Shown here one piece after another: positions 26,212-35,205 of a DNA stretch of 64,000 nt (positions within the stretch are counted from its first letter, which is position 1; each line of letters opens with the position of its first letter). Location of the stretch: NCBI GenBank assembly GCA_030651765.1, contig JAUSBY010000005.1, positions 124,001 through 188,000 of the forward strand, given 5' to 3'. The stretch comes from Coriobacteriia bacterium. GTDB lineage: Bacteria; Actinomycetota; Coriobacteriia; Anaerosomatales; Anaerosomataceae. Made by a program: the position numbers and the translations under genes. The notes below the pieces were generated by a model. The model saw nothing but the letters and a program-made list of their open reading frames with translations. It did not search any database and was not told the DNA's origin.

Positions 26212-26872
26212 TCCCCTTCGTCATGCGCCGCTTCACGTCGTCCCACATGCGGCGCTTGAACGTGATCTTCGACTCCTCCCCGGCCGCGATACGTCGGAGG
26301 TTGGTCCGGTGCCGCCATACCACGAGCGCCGCTGCGAGGAGTGCGAACACCCTGAGCGGAAGGTTATCCGGGTACAGCAACCAGGATACACCGGGAAACA
26401 GGACCGCGATGACCACGGAGCCGAGAGAAACCATCTTCCACACGGCGACGACCACGATGAAGGTGACGAACAAGACAGCCGAGACGGTCGGCGCGAGCAT
26501 GGTGATGGCGCCCGCCGCGGTCGCGACTCCCTTGCCGCCCGAGAAGCCGATGAACGGGGAGAACGAGTGCCCCGCGATGGCGGCCATGGCGCCGAGCACG
26601 CCGAACCAGTCGCTGCCGGCCGCCCACGCAGGCGGCGCTAGCGACATGGCGATCCATACCCCGAGCGCGCCTTTGGCGGCATCGAGGAGGAGCACGCCGA
26701 TGCCGGGAGCGGTACCGAATACGCGGAGCACGTTGGTGGCGCCGGTGTTACCCGAGCCGAGCGTGCGGATGTCTTGCTTCCAGAACACGCGAACGACGAT
26801 GACGGCCCACGGGATCGAGCCGACCAGGTACGCGCCCGCGGCGGCGGCGAGGATGCGGAGCGCGAGCTCCAC
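26204..26872 (-). CDS. plsY: Acyl-phosphate:glycerol-3-phosphate acyltransferase
   Basis: 222-residue membrane protein with 5-6 hydrophobic helices. Family motifs are GSIPWA, GSGNTGATNVLRVFG, GHSFSPFIGFSGGKGVATAAG and HRTNLRRIAAGEE. It catalyses the first acylation in phospholipid synthesis. GTG 26872 is separated from the der stop by one base. Confidence 0.95.
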   Translation of the reverse strand: MELALRILAAAAGAYLVGSIPWAVIVVRVFWKQDIRTLGSGNTGATNVLRVFGTAPGIGVLLLDAAKGALGVWIAMSLAPPAWAAGSDWFGVLGAMAAIAGHSFSPFIGFSGGKGVATAAGAITMLAPTVSAVLFVTFIVVVAVWKMVSLGSVVIAVLFPGVSWLLYPDNLPLRVFALLAAALVVWRHRTNLRRIAAGEESKITFKRRMWDDVKRRMTKGSE

Positions 26873-26873
26873 G

Positions 26874-28181
26874 TCAGCCCTTCTGCCGGAACTTCAGGCG
26901 GACGGGAGTCCCCACCAGATCGAAGGACTCGCGCAGACGGTTCTCCATGTAGCGCTCGTAGTTCGCGTCCACCATGCGAGGATGGTTTGCAAAGAACGTG
27001 AAGACCGGCGGCTTGTGACCTGTCTGTGTTGCGTATTGCAGGCGCAGCATCTTGCCGCCCTTGGAGATGGTGTGCCCACTCGCTCGCAGGTCCGTGAGCA
27101 TCCGGTTGAGCGCGCTGGTGGAAATCGTCTTGCAGTAGGCCTCGTAGACTGCGGCGACCATCGGCAGGAGCTTGTGCACGCCGGTGCCCTTGAGGGCGCT
27201 CACGCGCACCACGGGCGCGAAGCCGACGAAGCCGAGTTTCTCGGGCAGGCGCGCCACGAGGTCGATCTTCTCCTCGGGAGTCTCCACCAGGTCCCACTTG
27301 TTGAGCGCGATGACGATACCGCACCCGCGCTCCTCGGCGAAACGCGCGACGCGCTGGTCCTGGTCGGTCACGCCCGAGGCGGCATCGATGACGAGCACCG
27401 CGACGTCCGCACGGTCTATGGCGCGCATGGCGCGCACGAAGCCGTAGTACTCAACGGACTCTTCGATCTGCGACTTGCGCCTGAGTCCGGCGGTGTCCAC
27501 AAGGCGAAACGCGGTCTCGCCGCTCATCAGCATCGTGTCGATCGCGTCGCGGGTGGTGCCGGCGACCTCGGAGACGATCGCCCGCTCGTTCCCCAGCAGC
27601 TTGTTGTACAGCGATGACTTGCCGGCGTTGGGCTTACCGATGATGGCAACGCCGATCGCGTCCTCCTCCTCGGCGGGCTCAGCGCCGGGCAACGCTTCGA
27701 CGAGCGCATCCAGAAGGTCGCCCGACCCGTGGCCGTGGAGGGCCGAGACCGCCCACGGCTGCCCGAGGCCGAGGTTCCAGAACTCGTGGATGGCATCCTC
27801 GCGCCCGGGGGTGTCGAGCTTGTTGACCGCGAGGAAGACCGGCGTCTTCTGTCGCCTGAGCAGCGCGGCGACCTCCTCGTCACCTGCGGCAACTCCGACC
27901 GACCCGTCAACGAGGAAGACGACCACGTCGGCCTCGCGAGCGGCCACGACCGCCTGATCGCGGATCGAGTCGCCGAAGGCGTCGTCGGCGGTGAACTCGA
28001 TGCCGCCCGTGTCCACGAGCATGAACTCGCGGCCGTTCCAGTCGGTGCGGTGGTAGCTGCGGTCGCGCGTCACGCCGCTCGCGGCGTGCACGATGGCGTC
28101 CTGTGCCTGGATCATGCGGTTGACGAACGTCGACTTGCCCACGTTCGGTCTGCCGACTACGGCGATGATCGGGAGCGTCAT
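26874..28181 (-). CDS. der: Ribosome-assembly GTPase Der (EngA)
   Basis: 435 residues from ATG 28181; AAGGACG lies upstream at suitable spacing, while the longer frame would need a TTG. Two tandem GTPase domains have GRPNVGKST and GKPNAGKSS P-loops, DTGG and DTAG switches, and NKLD and NKWD specificity motifs. A C-terminal KH-like domain ends with PVRLKFR. Acts in 50S subunit assembly. Confidence 0.96.
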   Translation of the reverse strand: MTLPIIAVVGRPNVGKSTFVNRMIQAQDAIVHAASGVTRDRSYHRTDWNGREFMLVDTGGIEFTADDAFGDSIRDQAVVAAREADVVVFLVDGSVGVAAGDEEVAALLRRQKTPVFLAVNKLDTPGREDAIHEFWNLGLGQPWAVSALHGHGSGDLLDALVEALPGAEPAEEEDAIGVAIIGKPNAGKSSLYNKLLGNERAIVSEVAGTTRDAIDTMLMSGETAFRLVDTAGLRRKSQIEESVEYYGFVRAMRAIDRADVAVLVIDAASGVTDQDQRVARFAEERGCGIVIALNKWDLVETPEEKIDLVARLPEKLGFVGFAPVVRVSALKGTGVHKLLPMVAAVYEAYCKTISTSALNRMLTDLRASGHTISKGGKMLRLQYATQTGHKPPVFTFFANHPRMVDANYERYMENRLRESFDLVGTPVRLKFRQKG

Positions 28182-28195
28182 ACGCAAACCCGTCC

Positions 28196-29473
28196 TTATC
28201 GTTGTGAGAGGGCCTCTGCGAGGCTGGTCGCATCGCTGCCGACGAATCGCACGTCGGCACCTGCCCGGGCGCCGAGAGCGGCCGCCGGGACATCGTCGAT
28301 GAGTAGCCCGTCGGAGTTTACTACAACGTCCGGCACGAGGTACGTACCCCGGCCGCCGTCGGCGACGATCGCGCGTGCGATATCGGCCCCGCCGAGCAGT
28401 CCCGTGACGCTCACATTGCCGCCGAACAGGTCGTTGGCGACGGTGAGGATGCCGATGCCCCGCCAGCCGCGCTCGGCCAGAAGCGTTCGTAGCACCGGTG
28501 CGAAGAGTTCTCCGGTGACGATGGTGTACGGCACGGCGGCCACGTCCGGGGAGTCGGGGAGCTCATCGGCGAACGCGGCCACCATCCCGATGCCGTTCTC
28601 GAACTGGCAGAAGTCGTCGTACTCCCCCGCTGATGGGAACGCCGCGCCAGCGAGGATGTAGAACTCGTCGGCTGCATAGACCCAGCCTGCGTCCACGAGC
28701 GGCCGCATACGGCCCTGCCAGGCGGCGACGGCAGACAGTACACCGGATGCTTGGCTGGGGTCGTACGAGCCGTCCCAGCGGACCTGGTGCGCTGTGAAGC
28801 CCATCGGTACGCATCCCACCGACGAGATGCCGTCGCGCTCGGCCAGATACGCGAGCGTCTCCTCGAGCACGGCCCCGTCGTTCACGCCAGGTACGAGCAC
28901 GATCTGGACATGGAACTCGATGCCGGAGGCGAGCAGCCCGTCGAGGATCTCGAGCGCGTGGTCCCCGGCGGTCGGACATATCAGGCGCTCACGCACGTCG
29001 GGATCGATCGCGTGCACCGAGACGTGAAGCGGCGACAGGCGCTGCTCGGCTATGCGCGCGACGTCGGGCTCGGTGAGGTTGGTGAGTGTGATGAAGTTGC
29101 CCGAGAGGAACGAGAGCCGGAAGTCATCGTCGCGGACGTAGAGCGCCGGCCTGAGACCGGCGGGAAGGCCCGAGATGAAGCAGAACGCGCAGGCGTTGTC
29201 GCACTGGCGGACCGGTTCGAACAGCACGTCGGTGAACGTGACGCCGAGGGGGGCCGAAACGTCGGTCTCGATCCGGAGCGTCAGCTCCTGCGAGCCGCGG
29301 AGAACGGTGACCGTGAAGGCGCCCTCGGCGGTCAGCCACCACCAGTCGATGACGTCGCGCACCGGCTGTCCGTCGACATCGAGGACCACATCGCCTGTGG
29401 CGAGCCCGGCCGCCCGCGCGGGACCGGGGGCGACCGACGCGATCACTCCCCCGTGCGATCGAGGCTCAGCCAT
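28196..29473 (-). CDS. PDZ/radical-SAM/DUF512 iron-sulfur protein
   Basis: 425 residues from ATG 29473. A PDZ-like N-terminal module (GVIASVAPGPARAAGLATGD) is followed by a radical-SAM-like Cys motif CDNACAFC (CxxxCxxC, about 92-99), HVSVHA and a DUF512 C-terminal half (DEFYILAG, VTGELFAPVL). The family is conserved next to der, plsY and gpsA in Firmicutes and Actinobacteria; its reaction is unknown. It overlaps the ispH stop by 8 bases. Confidence 0.88.
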   Translation of the reverse strand: MAEPRSHGGVIASVAPGPARAAGLATGDVVLDVDGQPVRDVIDWWWLTAEGAFTVTVLRGSQELTLRIETDVSAPLGVTFTDVLFEPVRQCDNACAFCFISGLPAGLRPALYVRDDDFRLSFLSGNFITLTNLTEPDVARIAEQRLSPLHVSVHAIDPDVRERLICPTAGDHALEILDGLLASGIEFHVQIVLVPGVNDGAVLEETLAYLAERDGISSVGCVPMGFTAHQVRWDGSYDPSQASGVLSAVAAWQGRMRPLVDAGWVYAADEFYILAGAAFPSAGEYDDFCQFENGIGMVAAFADELPDSPDVAAVPYTIVTGELFAPVLRTLLAERGWRGIGILTVANDLFGGNVSVTGLLGGADIARAIVADGGRGTYLVPDVVVNSDGLLIDDVPAAALGARAGADVRFVGSDATSLAEALSQR

Positions 29474-30305
29474 CGCTCGGGAGTGCTTCAACGGCATCGA
29501 TCACGCCGCGGATCTGCACATCGGGCGTGGACGCGCCCGCGGTGACTCCGACGACCGAGGCGCCGGAGAACCACTCGCCGTGCAGTTCATCGGCGGTCTC
29601 GACGTGATGGGTGCGCGGGTTGCGCGCGGCGCAGATCTCGGCCAGGCGCGTGGTGTTGCCCGAGTTGTGTCCGCCCACGACCACGATCACATCGACTCCG
29701 TCGGCGAGTTCGGCCGCGGCTGTCTGCCGCTGCGCCGTGGCGCTGCAGATGGTGTTGCAGACCCGAAGCTCCGCGGTGCGCGGCAGGAGCGCCGTCACGA
29801 CCTCGGCGAGCAGCGCCGGAGGCTGCGTGGTCTGCACCACGACGCCGACGCGCCGTCCGAGCCGGGGCGGTAAGTCGGCCACGCGCTGCACGATGTGCGC
29901 TCCCCCTCCGGCGTGGGCGAGGATCCCCTCGACCTCGGGGTGGTCTGCCTCGCCGACGATGACGATCTCGTAGCCGTCCGTGTGGAGGCTGGCCGCACAC
30001 GTGTGCGCCGCGCTCACGAACGGGCACGTGGCATCCACGACGTGCAGCTCGCGGGACTCGGCAGCGGCTATCACGGCAGGATCGACACCGTGCGTGCGGA
30101 TGATGAGCGTGCCGCCCTCAACCTCGTCGAGCGCCGAGGCGACACCGATGCCCTTCTGCTCGAGCGCAGCGACGGCCTGCGGGTTGTGGATGAGCGGCCC
30201 GAGGCTTGCCACCGGCCCGCCTGAGGCGGCGGCCTCATCGGCGAGCTTCAACGCGCGCTCGACGCCGTAACACACGCCCGCGTGTCGCGCTACGACAACC
30301 CTCAT
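29466..30305 (-). CDS. ispH: 4-hydroxy-3-methylbut-2-enyl diphosphate reductase
   Basis: 279 residues. Last enzyme of the MEP isoprenoid pathway. The three [4Fe-4S] cysteines lie in HAGVCYGVERAL, DATCPFVS and CNTICSAT. The active-site motifs IRTHGV and VGGHNSGNT are also present. Not fused to an S1 domain as in some Firmicutes. ATG 30305; plsC ends 4 bases upstream. Confidence 0.95.
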   Translation of the reverse strand: MRVVVARHAGVCYGVERALKLADEAAASGGPVASLGPLIHNPQAVAALEQKGIGVASALDEVEGGTLIIRTHGVDPAVIAAAESRELHVVDATCPFVSAAHTCAASLHTDGYEIVIVGEADHPEVEGILAHAGGGAHIVQRVADLPPRLGRRVGVVVQTTQPPALLAEVVTALLPRTAELRVCNTICSATAQRQTAAAELADGVDVIVVVGGHNSGNTTRLAEICAARNPRTHHVETADELHGEWFSGASVVGVTAGASTPDVQIRGVIDAVEALPSDG

Positions 30306-30309
30306 CGGC

Positions 30310-30942
30310 TCACCTCCCGGCCTGGACGAGTTCGGCGGCTATGCCTTCCATGATGACACGGGTGATGGCCTCGACGCGCTGTTTGCGACCCGCACCGGGC
30401 TCGATGGACAGCGGATAGACCGGCTCGCCGAAGCGGATGGCGGTGCGCGCGAGTCGTGGGAAGCGCGCTCCACGCGGCCACACATCGTCCGTCCCGATGA
30501 AGGCCACCGGCACGATGGGCGCCTCGGCACGCAAGCCGATGAACGCCGTGCCCCCCTGGGCCTCGCCGAGCGAATCACCGGCTTCAGTCTGGCGCGTGCC
30601 CTCGGGGAAGACGCCGACGAGCTCACCGGCTCGCAACAGCTCGGTCGCTGTGGTGATCGCGTGGCGGTCCGGCTCACCGCGCGTGATCGGAAACGCCCAC
30701 AACCGCGGAAGCATCCACCCGATGATGCGACTGTCCCACAGTTCGCGCTTGGCCATGAAGTGTACCGGGCGCGGCGACGCGCACCACAAGAGGATGGGGT
30801 CCATATACGAGATGTGATTGCCCGCGAGCAGTGCGCCTCCCGAAGGGATGCGATCGGCGCCGTAGATGCGCGTGCGGAAGATGACCAGGAGCAGCCGGGC
30901 GACGGAGACCCGCAGGAACCGGGCGGCGGCGAACCCTTTCAC
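30310..30942 (-). CDS. plsC: 1-acyl-sn-glycerol-3-phosphate acyltransferase
   Basis: 210 residues. The acyltransferase motif is NHISYMD (HX4D) and the phosphate-binding motif is FPEGTRQ. An N-terminal hydrophobic segment (VARLLLVIF) anchors it to the membrane. It performs the second acylation of phospholipid synthesis. GTG 30942 overlaps the cmk stop as GTGA. Confidence 0.93.
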   Translation of the reverse strand: MKGFAAARFLRVSVARLLLVIFRTRIYGADRIPSGGALLAGNHISYMDPILLWCASPRPVHFMAKRELWDSRIIGWMLPRLWAFPITRGEPDRHAITTATELLRAGELVGVFPEGTRQTEAGDSLGEAQGGTAFIGLRAEAPIVPVAFIGTDDVWPRGARFPRLARTAIRFGEPVYPLSIEPGAGRKQRVEAITRVIMEGIAAELVQAGR

Positions 30943-31607
30943 GTCGCGGCCTCGTAGCGCGCGACGATCGCGTCCACCACCTCGTCGACGGTGAGACCGG
31001 TGGTGTCGAGGAGCTCGGCGTCGTCGGCCTGGCCGAGCGGACTGGCCTCGCGCGTCGAATCCAGGTGATCGCGCCGCTCGAGCCGATCGCGGACCTCGGC
31101 CTGGTCGACGGCGTGACCGGCGCCCGAAAGGTCGATCTGCCGCCGACGCGCCCGCTCGCCGGCCGATGCGGTGAGGAACACCTTGACCTCGGCTTGCGGG
31201 AAGACGACCGTACCGATGTCGCGGCCCTCTACTACGGTGTCGCGCTCACCGGCGAGCTGCCGCTGCTGCGTGACAAGAGCGTGCCGTACCGCAGCGATGC
31301 TCGCGACCGCGCTCACGTTGGCGTCGACCTCGGGTGAACGGACGCCGCGGGTGACATCGTGACCGGCGATGTAGACCGCGGTCGGCAGCGGCGCGCCGTC
31401 AGTGTAGGCGAAGGTGACGGGGTGCGCGATGGCGAGCGCAGGCACGAGCGTGGCGTCATCGGGTGCGATCCCGCGCTCGAGCGCGAGCCAGGCAACCGCC
31501 CGGTACATGGCGCCGGTGTCGAGATAGTGGATGCCGAGGCGGGTTGCGACGGCCTTGGCGACGGTGGACTTGCCGCTGGCGGCGGGTCCGTCGATGGCGA
31601 TGATCAC
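30939..31607 (-). CDS. cmk: Cytidylate kinase
   Basis: 222 residues. P-loop AIDGPAASGKSTVAKA, then LDTGAMYRA, GRDIGTVVFP and ERARRRQIDL, all typical of CMP kinase. It phosphorylates CMP and dCMP. GTG 31607. Leads the cmk-plsC-ispH-DUF512-der-plsY-gpsA cluster common in Gram-positive lineages. Confidence 0.95.
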   Translation of the reverse strand: MIIAIDGPAASGKSTVAKAVATRLGIHYLDTGAMYRAVAWLALERGIAPDDATLVPALAIAHPVTFAYTDGAPLPTAVYIAGHDVTRGVRSPEVDANVSAVASIAAVRHALVTQQRQLAGERDTVVEGRDIGTVVFPQAEVKVFLTASAGERARRRQIDLSGAGHAVDQAEVRDRLERRDHLDSTREASPLGQADDAELLDTTGLTVDEVVDAIVARYEAAT

Positions 31608-31654
31608 GTGGCGTCTCCCGTGTCGTGATGAGGCACAGGCATTCTAGCATGCGG

Positions 31655-32977
31655 TCATGACCCGGCTATGTCCGCGCCGAGGGCGTTGAGATCGCCGAGG
31701 AAGCCCGGATACGACACGTCCGTTGCCTCGAATCCGGTGACGGTGGTAGCACCGGACGCCGCGAGTCCGGCGATGGCCCACGCCATCGCGAGGCGGTGGT
31801 CGCCGAGCGACGGGACGGTGGCGCCGGCAAGTGCCGTCGGACCGGAGACGTCGAGCCAGTCGGGGCCGGTGCGGACGTCAGCGCCGAAGGCCGCCAGGGC
31901 GTGCGCGATCGCCTCGAGCCGGTCGGACTCCTTCACGCGGAGCTCGGCCACACCGGTGAAGCACGTGACGCCACGCGCGCGGGTGGCGAGAAGCGCGAGC
32001 ACGGGGATCTCGTCCACAAGCGACGGCACCTCGTCTGCGGTGATCGTGGTGGGCCTGAGCTCGGGCGTATACCGCGCAACGATCGTCCCGACGGGTTCGG
32101 TGCCGATGGCCGTGCCATCGGCCACGGTGAGGTCCGCGCCCATGCGCTCGAGGACTCGCAGGAACCCGACGCGCGTCGGGTTGAGGCACACGTCGGGCAG
32201 TGTGACCTCGCTGCCGGGTATCAGGAGCGCCGCCGTGACGAAGAAGGCCGCCGAGGAGGGATCCCCGGGAACGGCGACGTCATGCGCGTGGAGCGGTGCA
32301 GGGCCGGTCACCGAGGCGCGGGACGCGGCGGGGTCGGCTGCCACCGGCACGCCGAAGGCCGGGAGAAGCCGCTCGGTGTGATCGCGGCTCGGCGCAGGTT
32401 CGGTGACCGAGGTGGTTCCCTCGGCACGCACGCCCGCGAGCAGCACGGCCGACTTCACCTGCGCGCTTGCCACCGGCGAGGTGTAGTCGATGCCGCGCAG
32501 CCCGCCGCCGGAGATCCGGAGCGGAAGCCGTCCGCCCTCGGCAGATGCGAAACGCGCGCCCATCTCGGAGAGCGGAGCTGTGACGCGACCCATCGGACGC
32601 GCCGAGAGCGACTCGTCACCGGAAAGCGTCACGTCGATCGGCCAACCCGCGAGGATGCCGGTGAGCAGACGGGCGGTGGTGCCCGAGTTGCCGCAGTCGA
32701 TGGGACCCTTCGGTGGCTGCGGGCCGCGCTCGCCCCAGCCCGTGATCTCCAGGTCGAGGATGCCGTCGCGCTCGGCGATGATCTCGACGCGGGCACCGAG
32801 TGCCCGCACCGCCGCGACCGACGCACGCACGTCGGCGCTGTCGAGTACGCCGGTGGGCCGCGACACGCCGTGCGCCATGGCGGCGAAGAGGACCGAGCGG
32901 TGCGAGACCGACTTGTCGCCGGGAACGCGCACGGTGCCCGAGAGAGGACTCGTGGCGGTCAGAACCGTGAGGTCCAT
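31655..32977 (-). CDS. aroA: 3-phosphoshikimate 1-carboxyvinyltransferase (EPSP synthase)
   Basis: 440 residues. PGDKSVSHRSVLFAAMA, GNSGTTARLLTG, GDESLSARPM, KSAVLLAG and ELRVKESDR are EPSP synthase motifs in two domains. It makes EPSP in the shikimate pathway. ATG 32977 shares bases with the tyrA stop (TGATG); a GTG one codon earlier (32980) is also possible. Confidence 0.95.
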   Translation of the reverse strand: MDLTVLTATSPLSGTVRVPGDKSVSHRSVLFAAMAHGVSRPTGVLDSADVRASVAAVRALGARVEIIAERDGILDLEITGWGERGPQPPKGPIDCGNSGTTARLLTGILAGWPIDVTLSGDESLSARPMGRVTAPLSEMGARFASAEGGRLPLRISGGGLRGIDYTSPVASAQVKSAVLLAGVRAEGTTSVTEPAPSRDHTERLLPAFGVPVAADPAASRASVTGPAPLHAHDVAVPGDPSSAAFFVTAALLIPGSEVTLPDVCLNPTRVGFLRVLERMGADLTVADGTAIGTEPVGTIVARYTPELRPTTITADEVPSLVDEIPVLALLATRARGVTCFTGVAELRVKESDRLEAIAHALAAFGADVRTGPDWLDVSGPTALAGATVPSLGDHRLAMAWAIAGLAASGATTVTGFEATDVSYPGFLGDLNALGADIAGS

Positions 32978-34104
32978 CACGCCTCCTCTTCAAGCGGGCG
33001 AAGGATCGGTTCGAAGCCGGAGGCGACGAGATCGGCTGCCAGCTTTTCCACGTCGCCCTCATCGGTGAGCACGAGGCGCAGGACAGCACTGTCCTCGGAC
33101 TGGTGATCGATCTCGATGTCCTCGATGTTGCAGCCCGCACGGCTCGCCGCGGTGGTCACGATGCCGACCACGCCCGGACGGTCGGTCACCGGGACGAGCA
33201 GCTCGGTGAGCCGCGTGGTGGCCGGGACCCACTGGGCGGGCAGCGATCGGCGGACGTCGGCCGGCCGCGCGAGCCACGCGCGCACGGCATCCGCGTCACC
33301 AGCGGCCACGTGCCCGCGGAACTCGGCAAGCACACGCTCGAGTCCTGCGAGGCCACTCTCCACCGCTCCCGCGTTCTCGAGGCAGATGCCGGTCCACAGC
33401 TCCGGAGAGCCGGCCGCGATGCGCGTCATGTCCTTGAAGCCGCCGGCTGCGAGCCGCAGCAGATCGGCGCCTGCCGAGCCGGCCCGCTCGCTTGCGAGTT
33501 CCACCAGTGCGGCGGCTGCAACGTGCGGGACGTGACTCACGATCGCGACCGCCTCATCGTGTGCTGGAGCCTCAACGGACACGACGCGTGCGCCAAGCGA
33601 GGTGACGAACGCGTGAACCTTGCGGTACGCGTCCATATCGGTGGATGCCGCGGGTGTGAGGATGTAGTAGACGCCGTCGAACAGCGTCGCCGTAGCGGCC
33701 GCGACGCCGCTACGTTCCGAGCCGGCCATGGGATGTCCGCCGACGAATCGGAAGGCCCCGCGGTGCGCTTCGGCGAGCTCGACAATGGCGGCCTTGGTGG
33801 ATGCCACGTCCGTGACGATGCCGGTGTACCCGAGCTCCGCGAGGTGGTCTAGCCATCCGAGCGTGGCGGTGACCGGCGCGGCAAGAACAACGAGGTCGCT
33901 GATGTGCTCGCTGAACCAGCCGCGTGCAGCCGCGTCCTCAGGGCTTGCCGCCTCGGCTACCATCCCGTGCTCGAGCGCATAGCCGAGCGTCTCGGCGTCC
34001 GGGTCCACGCCCCGGACGAGCACGCCGGGCGTCCTGGCGGCGGCAAGCGCCACCGAGCCGCCGATGAGCCCAAGGCCGACGACGGTCACGCGCCTGATGC
34101 TCAC
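32977..34104 (-). CDS. tyrA: Prephenate dehydrogenase with ACT domain
   Basis: 375 residues from GTG 34104, which overlaps the aroF stop as GTGA. NAD-binding GLGLIGGSVALAA, DVASTKAAIV and GGHPMAGSERSG fit TyrA. The last 75 residues form an ACT domain (VPVTDRPGVVGIVTT, NIEDIEID) expected to bind tyrosine for feedback control. Converts prephenate to 4-hydroxyphenylpyruvate. Confidence 0.93.
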   Translation of the reverse strand: MSIRRVTVVGLGLIGGSVALAAARTPGVLVRGVDPDAETLGYALEHGMVAEAASPEDAAARGWFSEHISDLVVLAAPVTATLGWLDHLAELGYTGIVTDVASTKAAIVELAEAHRGAFRFVGGHPMAGSERSGVAAATATLFDGVYYILTPAASTDMDAYRKVHAFVTSLGARVVSVEAPAHDEAVAIVSHVPHVAAAALVELASERAGSAGADLLRLAAGGFKDMTRIAAGSPELWTGICLENAGAVESGLAGLERVLAEFRGHVAAGDADAVRAWLARPADVRRSLPAQWVPATTRLTELLVPVTDRPGVVGIVTTAASRAGCNIEDIEIDHQSEDSAVLRLVLTDEGDVEKLAADLVASGFEPILRPLEEEA

Positions 34105-35126
34105 GCGTCCACCCCGCTCCACTTGCCCTCGAGTGCGATCCGCGGTTCGAGATCGGTCATCAGCGCGCCGAAGTCTGCCGGCGTGAGGGACTGCGGCCCG
34201 TCGCAGCGCGCGTGCTCCGGATCGGGATGCACCTCGATCATGAGGCCGTCGGCACCTGCGGCGATGCCCGCCCGAGCCATCGGTGCGATGAGGTCACGGC
34301 GACCGGTGGCGTGCGACGGGTCAGCGATGACCGGCAGGTGGGTGAGCGTCTTGAGCGCCGCCACTGCGGCTAAGTCGAGCGTGTTGCGCGTGTAGGTCTC
34401 GAAGGTGCGGATGCCGCGCTCGCACAAGATCACGTCGCGGTTGCCGCCCTTGAGCACGTACTCGGCAGCGGAAAGCAGCTCTTCGATCGTTGCCGCCAAC
34501 CCACGCTTGAGCAGGATGGGCTTCCGCATCGTGCCGAGTTCGTCGAGCATCATGAAGTTCTGCATGTTGCGCGCGCCGACCTGGAGGACGTCTGCGTACT
34601 CGGCCACCGTAGCGGCATCGCGAACGTCGAGGACCTCGGTCACCACAGGCAGACCGGTCTCGTCGCCGGCCTCGCGGAGCAGCTTGAGTCCCTCGACGCC
34701 CATCCCCTGGAACGCGTAGGGACTCGTACGCGGCTTGTATGCACCTCCGCGCAGCATCGTGGCTCCGGCATCACGCACCGCGCGCGCGGCGGCGAGCATC
34801 TGCTCGGCGGACTCGATGGAGCACGGACCGGCGATCACCCCGAACGCTCCCCCGCCGAGCGTAGCCGCGCCGACGCGGACCACCGTATCTTCTGGCTGGA
34901 AGTCGCGGCTGACGAGTTTGAACGGCTTGAGGACCCGGACGACCTGCTCGACGCCGGCGAGCCCCTCGAGCTCGAGCGTGTAGATGACCTCACGGTCGCC
35001 GATGACGCCGATGATGGTCTTGATCTCGCCGCGCGACAGGTGCGCTTCGGCACCGGCTTCGGTGAGCAGATCGACGACGTGCTGCACGTCGCCTTGCGAC
35101 GCGTGGTCCTTCATGATGACGAGCAT
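34101..35126 (-). CDS. aroF: 3-deoxy-7-phosphoheptulonate synthase, type I-beta
   Basis: 341 residues. An N-terminal ferredoxin-like regulatory domain of about 70 residues (MLVIMKDHASQGDVQHV) precedes the KDO8P-type barrel with GPCSIES, LRGGAYKPRTSPYAFQG, GARNMQNF and DPSHATGRRDL. First committed step of aromatic synthesis. AGGGGTGAGG precedes ATG 35126. The N-terminal domain typically mediates feedback inhibition. Confidence 0.95.
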   Translation of the reverse strand: MLVIMKDHASQGDVQHVVDLLTEAGAEAHLSRGEIKTIIGVIGDREVIYTLELEGLAGVEQVVRVLKPFKLVSRDFQPEDTVVRVGAATLGGGAFGVIAGPCSIESAEQMLAAARAVRDAGATMLRGGAYKPRTSPYAFQGMGVEGLKLLREAGDETGLPVVTEVLDVRDAATVAEYADVLQVGARNMQNFMMLDELGTMRKPILLKRGLAATIEELLSAAEYVLKGGNRDVILCERGIRTFETYTRNTLDLAAVAALKTLTHLPVIADPSHATGRRDLIAPMARAGIAAGADGLMIEVHPDPEHARCDGPQSLTPADFGALMTDLEPRIALEGKWSGVDA

Positions 35127-35205
35127 GGCGCCTCACCCCTATCGTGCACGCATATCCGCGTGCTCTGTGACGGTCTTTGGAGGCCGCCACGTGCCCACAG
35201 CGTGA